Shown: in pieces, positions 5,873 to 7,821 of the stretch | Position numbering within the stretch: the first letter of the stretch is position 1 | Layout: each line of letters starts with the position of its first letter | Assembly: GCA_025353235.1 (NCBI GenBank) | Contig: JANXQZ010000590.1 | Location: forward strand, 1-7,821 | DNA from: Bryobacterales bacterium | Lineage (GTDB): Bacteria > Acidobacteriota > Terriglobia > Bryobacterales > Bryobacteraceae | Length of the DNA: 7,821 nt | Direction of reading: 5' to 3' | Made by a program: the position numbers and the translations under genes | The notes under the pieces: generated by a model | What the model saw: the letters and a program-made list of their open reading frames with translations, nothing else | Told to the model about the DNA's origin: nothing | Database searches by the model: none

Positions 5873-6790
5873 CTATTTCTTGAGGGGAGAGCCGATCGTG
5901 ATCTCGCAGCATTTCTCCGCTGCATCGTGAGAGGTCTGCTGGTACTTCAGCTCGCCTTGGATCAGTTGCTCGAGATTGAGCCACGGATAATTGCCAAACA
6001 GCCGACGGCCATTGAGGAACGTAGTCGGCGTGCCCTCCACCTTGAGCGCTCGACCTTCCACGATCTCCTTGTCAACCTCGGCCTCGGTTGCCTTGGTATC
6101 GATGCAGCGGCCAATTTGAAGCGTGTCAAGATCGGTCGACTTGGCCCATCCTAAGACTTTATCTTTCAGATTCTCGGCGGTAATTTCGCCCTGATTCTCG
6201 TACATCCAGTCGTGATATTTCCAAAATGCCTCAGGAGTCTGGCGGAACACGCAACGCCCGTCCATCGCAGCAGCTTTCGCCCAGGGATGAATCGCTTCCA
6301 GCGGGAAATCTTTGAAGTAGACTCGCACGTCCTTGGGAAATTTGGCAGGAATATTATCCCGGATCAGTTTTGCTTCCTCTTTGCAATTCGGGCATTGGAA
6401 GTCGCTGAAAATCACCATGACCACAGGAGCGGCGGGCACGCCAAAACTGGGCGACAGATCGGTCTTCAACTTCTCCAGCTCCGGCTGGAAAGGATTCTGT
6501 GCCACGTCATAGATGAGTCCGCGAATAATCTTCTTGCCGTCCTTCGAAATGAAGAAGGTTTCGTCCTGATAGCGTCCGCCTAGCGCGAGGTGAACGTCCA
6601 CCTGCTTCAAGTCGGGCATGGGCGATGGCTTCGGGTCGTCGATCTTCACCTGGACGTCGTTGCTCATGGCCAGCAGATGGCGGATATAAGCTTCGAGGGT
6701 TGGTTTATCAAGGGCTGAGGCTGGCTTCACCTGAGCGCTGATGGACCCCAGGCACAGGACCGCAACGAGAAGAAAACGCATATGCATCAT
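5873..6790 (-). CDS. Secreted DsbA-like thioredoxin-fold thiol oxidoreductase
   Basis: A 305-residue exported protein. The signal peptide runs from Met1 or Met4 through FLLVAVLCLGSISA to about residue 19. An N-terminal region (28-110, with ISKDGKKIIRGLIYD at 81-95) precedes the thioredoxin fold, somewhat like DsbC-type or Thioredoxin_4 proteins. The redox motif is FQCPNC (Cys133, Cys136), and the cis-proline loop is GTPTTF (Pro255). Cys180 and Cys229 may form a structural disulfide. A vicinal pair, Cys294-Cys295, sits near the C-terminus, which is unusual. I set the start at ATG 6790; ATG 6787 and 6781 are equally placed and give a similar signal peptide. The frame stays open further upstream to 6994, but that stretch lies inside ndh and lacks a secretion signal. 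It begins 20 bp after ndh, and its stop abuts the peptidase ATG. It likely forms or shuffles disulfides in exported proteins. Confidence 0.85.
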   Translation of the reverse strand: MMHMRFLLVAVLCLGSISAQVKPASALDKPTLEAYIRHLLAMSNDVQVKIDDPKPSPMPDLKQVDVHLALGGRYQDETFFISKDGKKIIRGLIYDVAQNPFQPELEKLKTDLSPSFGVPAAPVVMVIFSDFQCPNCKEEAKLIRDNIPAKFPKDVRVYFKDFPLEAIHPWAKAAAMDGRCVFRQTPEAFWKYHDWMYENQGEITAENLKDKVLGWAKSTDLDTLQIGRCIDTKATEAEVDKEIVEGRALKVEGTPTTFLNGRRLFGNYPWLNLEQLIQGELKYQQTSHDAAEKCCEITIGSPLKK

Positions 6791-6810
6791 TGTAACTTGC
6801 GAGGTCGGGA

Positions 6811-7821
6811 TTACGCTTTGGACACGGGCGAGGTATCGTCCACATTGATCTCCTGCAGCAATCTGTCGCTGCCGGTGATGAGGCGAGCGCCCCTGTTGAA
6901 GGTCAGGTAGAGGAACCCCCAATGCACGAAAACCAGGACACGGCTGGAGAACTCCACCAGATACATCAGGTGTATAAAAAGCCACAGCAGCCACGCAAGT
7001 AAGCCCGAGAAGTGCAGCTTGCCGATCTGCGCCACCGCCGCCGCACGGCCGATTACCGCCATATTGCCTTTGTCGAAGTAGTGAAATGGCTTCGTTTGTT
7101 CACCTCGCAATCTTTGCTGGATCGCCTTGGCCACGTAGTCGCCCTGCTGCATGGCTACTTGCGCCACGCCCGGCAGCGCCTTTCCGTCCTGCTCCAGGCG
7201 TCCTAAGTCGCCGATGATGAAAATCTCGGGATGGCCCACCAGTGAGCAATCCGGCTCAATTGAGACATGCCCATTTTTATCGAGCGTCGCACCGGCCCTC
7301 TTGGCCAGCACTTCTCCAAACGGAGAAGCGCGCACTCCGGCGGCCCAAATGACCGTCTTGGCCTCGATCCGTTCCGTGCCGTTCTGCGATTGGAGCGTCA
7401 CGCCGTTGGCGTCAATATCGGTAACGCGCACGTTGTTCCTGGCTCGCACTCCGAGGCGGATCAGCGATTGCTCGGCCTTGCGCGACAAGTCCGGCGGATA
7501 AGGTGGCAGAACGCGATCCGACCCGTCCAGCAGCAAGATGCGCGCCTCTTCCGGACGAATGGAGCGGAAGTCGTGGCGCAGCGTGTCGTGCGCGATCTCG
7601 CCCAGCGCTCCAGCCAGTTCCACCCCGGTTGGTCCTGCGCCGACCACCACGAAAGTAAGCCACTGGCCGCGCTTTACTGGATCGGTTTCGCGCTCAGCCG
7701 CTTCAAATGCGTAGAGAATCTTGTGCCGGATCTGCGTGGCCTCTTCGATGGTTTTCAGTCCAGGAGCGTGCTCTTCCCAGGCGTTCTTGCCGAAGTAAAA
7801 ATTGCGTGAGCCGGTCGCAAC
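6811..7821 (-). CDS. ndh: Type II NADH:quinone oxidoreductase (NDH-2), C-terminal part
   Basis: This flavoprotein passes electrons from NADH to membrane quinone without pumping protons. The visible 336 residues begin ATGSRNFYFGKNAWEEHAPG, typical of NDH-2. The NADH-binding glycine motif VVVGAGPTGVELA is near visible residues 58-70. IWAAGVRASP and the FAD-contacting IIGDLG (about 203-207) follow, then AQVAMQQG, which matches the AQxxxQ quinone-site signature. The C-terminal hydrophobic stretch GLLAWLLWLFIHLMYLVEF and the following LVFVHWGFLYLTFNRGARLITG are the usual membrane-anchoring tail. The first roughly 100-120 residues, with the N-terminal FAD glycine motif, lie past base 7821. The frame is open to that edge, so the GTG at 7650 is not the start. 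It heads the minus-strand gene run visible here. Confidence 0.92.
   Translation of the reverse strand, partial: VATGSRNFYFGKNAWEEHAPGLKTIEEATQIRHKILYAFEAAERETDPVKRGQWLTFVVVGAGPTGVELAGALGEIAHDTLRHDFRSIRPEEARILLLDGSDRVLPPYPPDLSRKAEQSLIRLGVRARNNVRVTDIDANGVTLQSQNGTERIEAKTVIWAAGVRASPFGEVLAKRAGATLDKNGHVSIEPDCSLVGHPEIFIIGDLGRLEQDGKALPGVAQVAMQQGDYVAKAIQQRLRGEQTKPFHYFDKGNMAVIGRAAAVAQIGKLHFSGLLAWLLWLFIHLMYLVEFSSRVLVFVHWGFLYLTFNRGARLITGSDRLLQEINVDDTSPVSKA

Noticed and set aside
6791..6994. N-terminal extension of the DsbA-like protein up to 6994
   Set aside because: The extension overlaps the ndh coding end in another frame and would bury a good signal peptide that starts at 6790 to 6781.
7648..7650. 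GTG as the ndh start codon
   Set aside because: The frame continues open upstream to the window edge and encodes clear NDH-2 sequence (YFGKNAWEEHAPG, ATQIRHKIL), so the GTG is an internal valine of the NADH-binding strand.
7267..7809. 180-codon plus-strand open frame antisense to ndh
   Set aside because: ndh on the other strand is unmistakable over the same bases. The plus-strand translation has no recognisable motif and looks like a GC-driven shadow frame.
1..7821. CRISPR array, IS element, tRNA, or phage/defence island
   Set aside because: Reading both strands I found no regularly spaced repeats, transposase motifs, tRNA cloverleaf patterns or phage genes. The genes present are ordinary metabolic and envelope genes plus one TA module.

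Overview
This window looks like ordinary chromosomal DNA from a moderately GC-rich bacterium with tightly packed genes. The gene types (an NDH-2 with a short amphipathic or membrane tail, an M28 peptidase with PA and PDZ domains, a DsbA-like secreted thiol protein, a UbiD decarboxylase next to fabG) suggest a soil Acidobacteriota, perhaps the Terriglobia/Koribacter side. That placement is inference from protein flavour only, since there is no rRNA or marker gene here. No tRNA, rRNA, CRISPR array, insertion sequence or prophage gene was seen.

Layout. (1) Bases 1-498, minus strand: the first 166 codons of a FabG-type 3-oxoacyl-ACP reductase, cut by the window edge. (2) A 46-bp divergent gap, holding a 7-codon upstream ORF that overlaps the fabG start. 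(3) Bases 545-1993, plus strand: a complete UbiD-family prenylated-FMN decarboxylase, overlapping by ATGA a small DUF1801 protein (1990-2352). (4) Bases 2422-3342, plus strand: a two-gene toxin-antitoxin-like module. Its first gene is a ribbon-helix-helix protein and its second a GNAT acetyltransferase of the TacT/AtaT type, with the stop of the first directly abutting the ATG of the second. The short region in front of it carries two direct repeats, each present twice. (5) Bases 3419-7821, minus strand: four genes that read as one operon. In transcription order they are NDH-2 (5' end off the window), a secreted DsbA-like thioredoxin-fold protein, a secreted M28 metallopeptidase with PA and PDZ domains, and an unrecognised 210-residue protein. 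The gaps are 20, 0 and 21 bp.

The fabG and ubiD genes belong to fatty-acid and possibly quinone or aromatic-acid metabolism. The minus-strand operon joins a respiratory quinone reductase to two exported proteins, a thiol oxidoreductase and a peptidase, and to a protein of unknown role. No gene-dense novel defence system is evident. The parts most worth a second look are the TA module with its unusually long antitoxin and repeat-bearing promoter, the inverted repeat that exactly fills the gap before the orphan gene, and the mini-ORF overlapping the fabG start.
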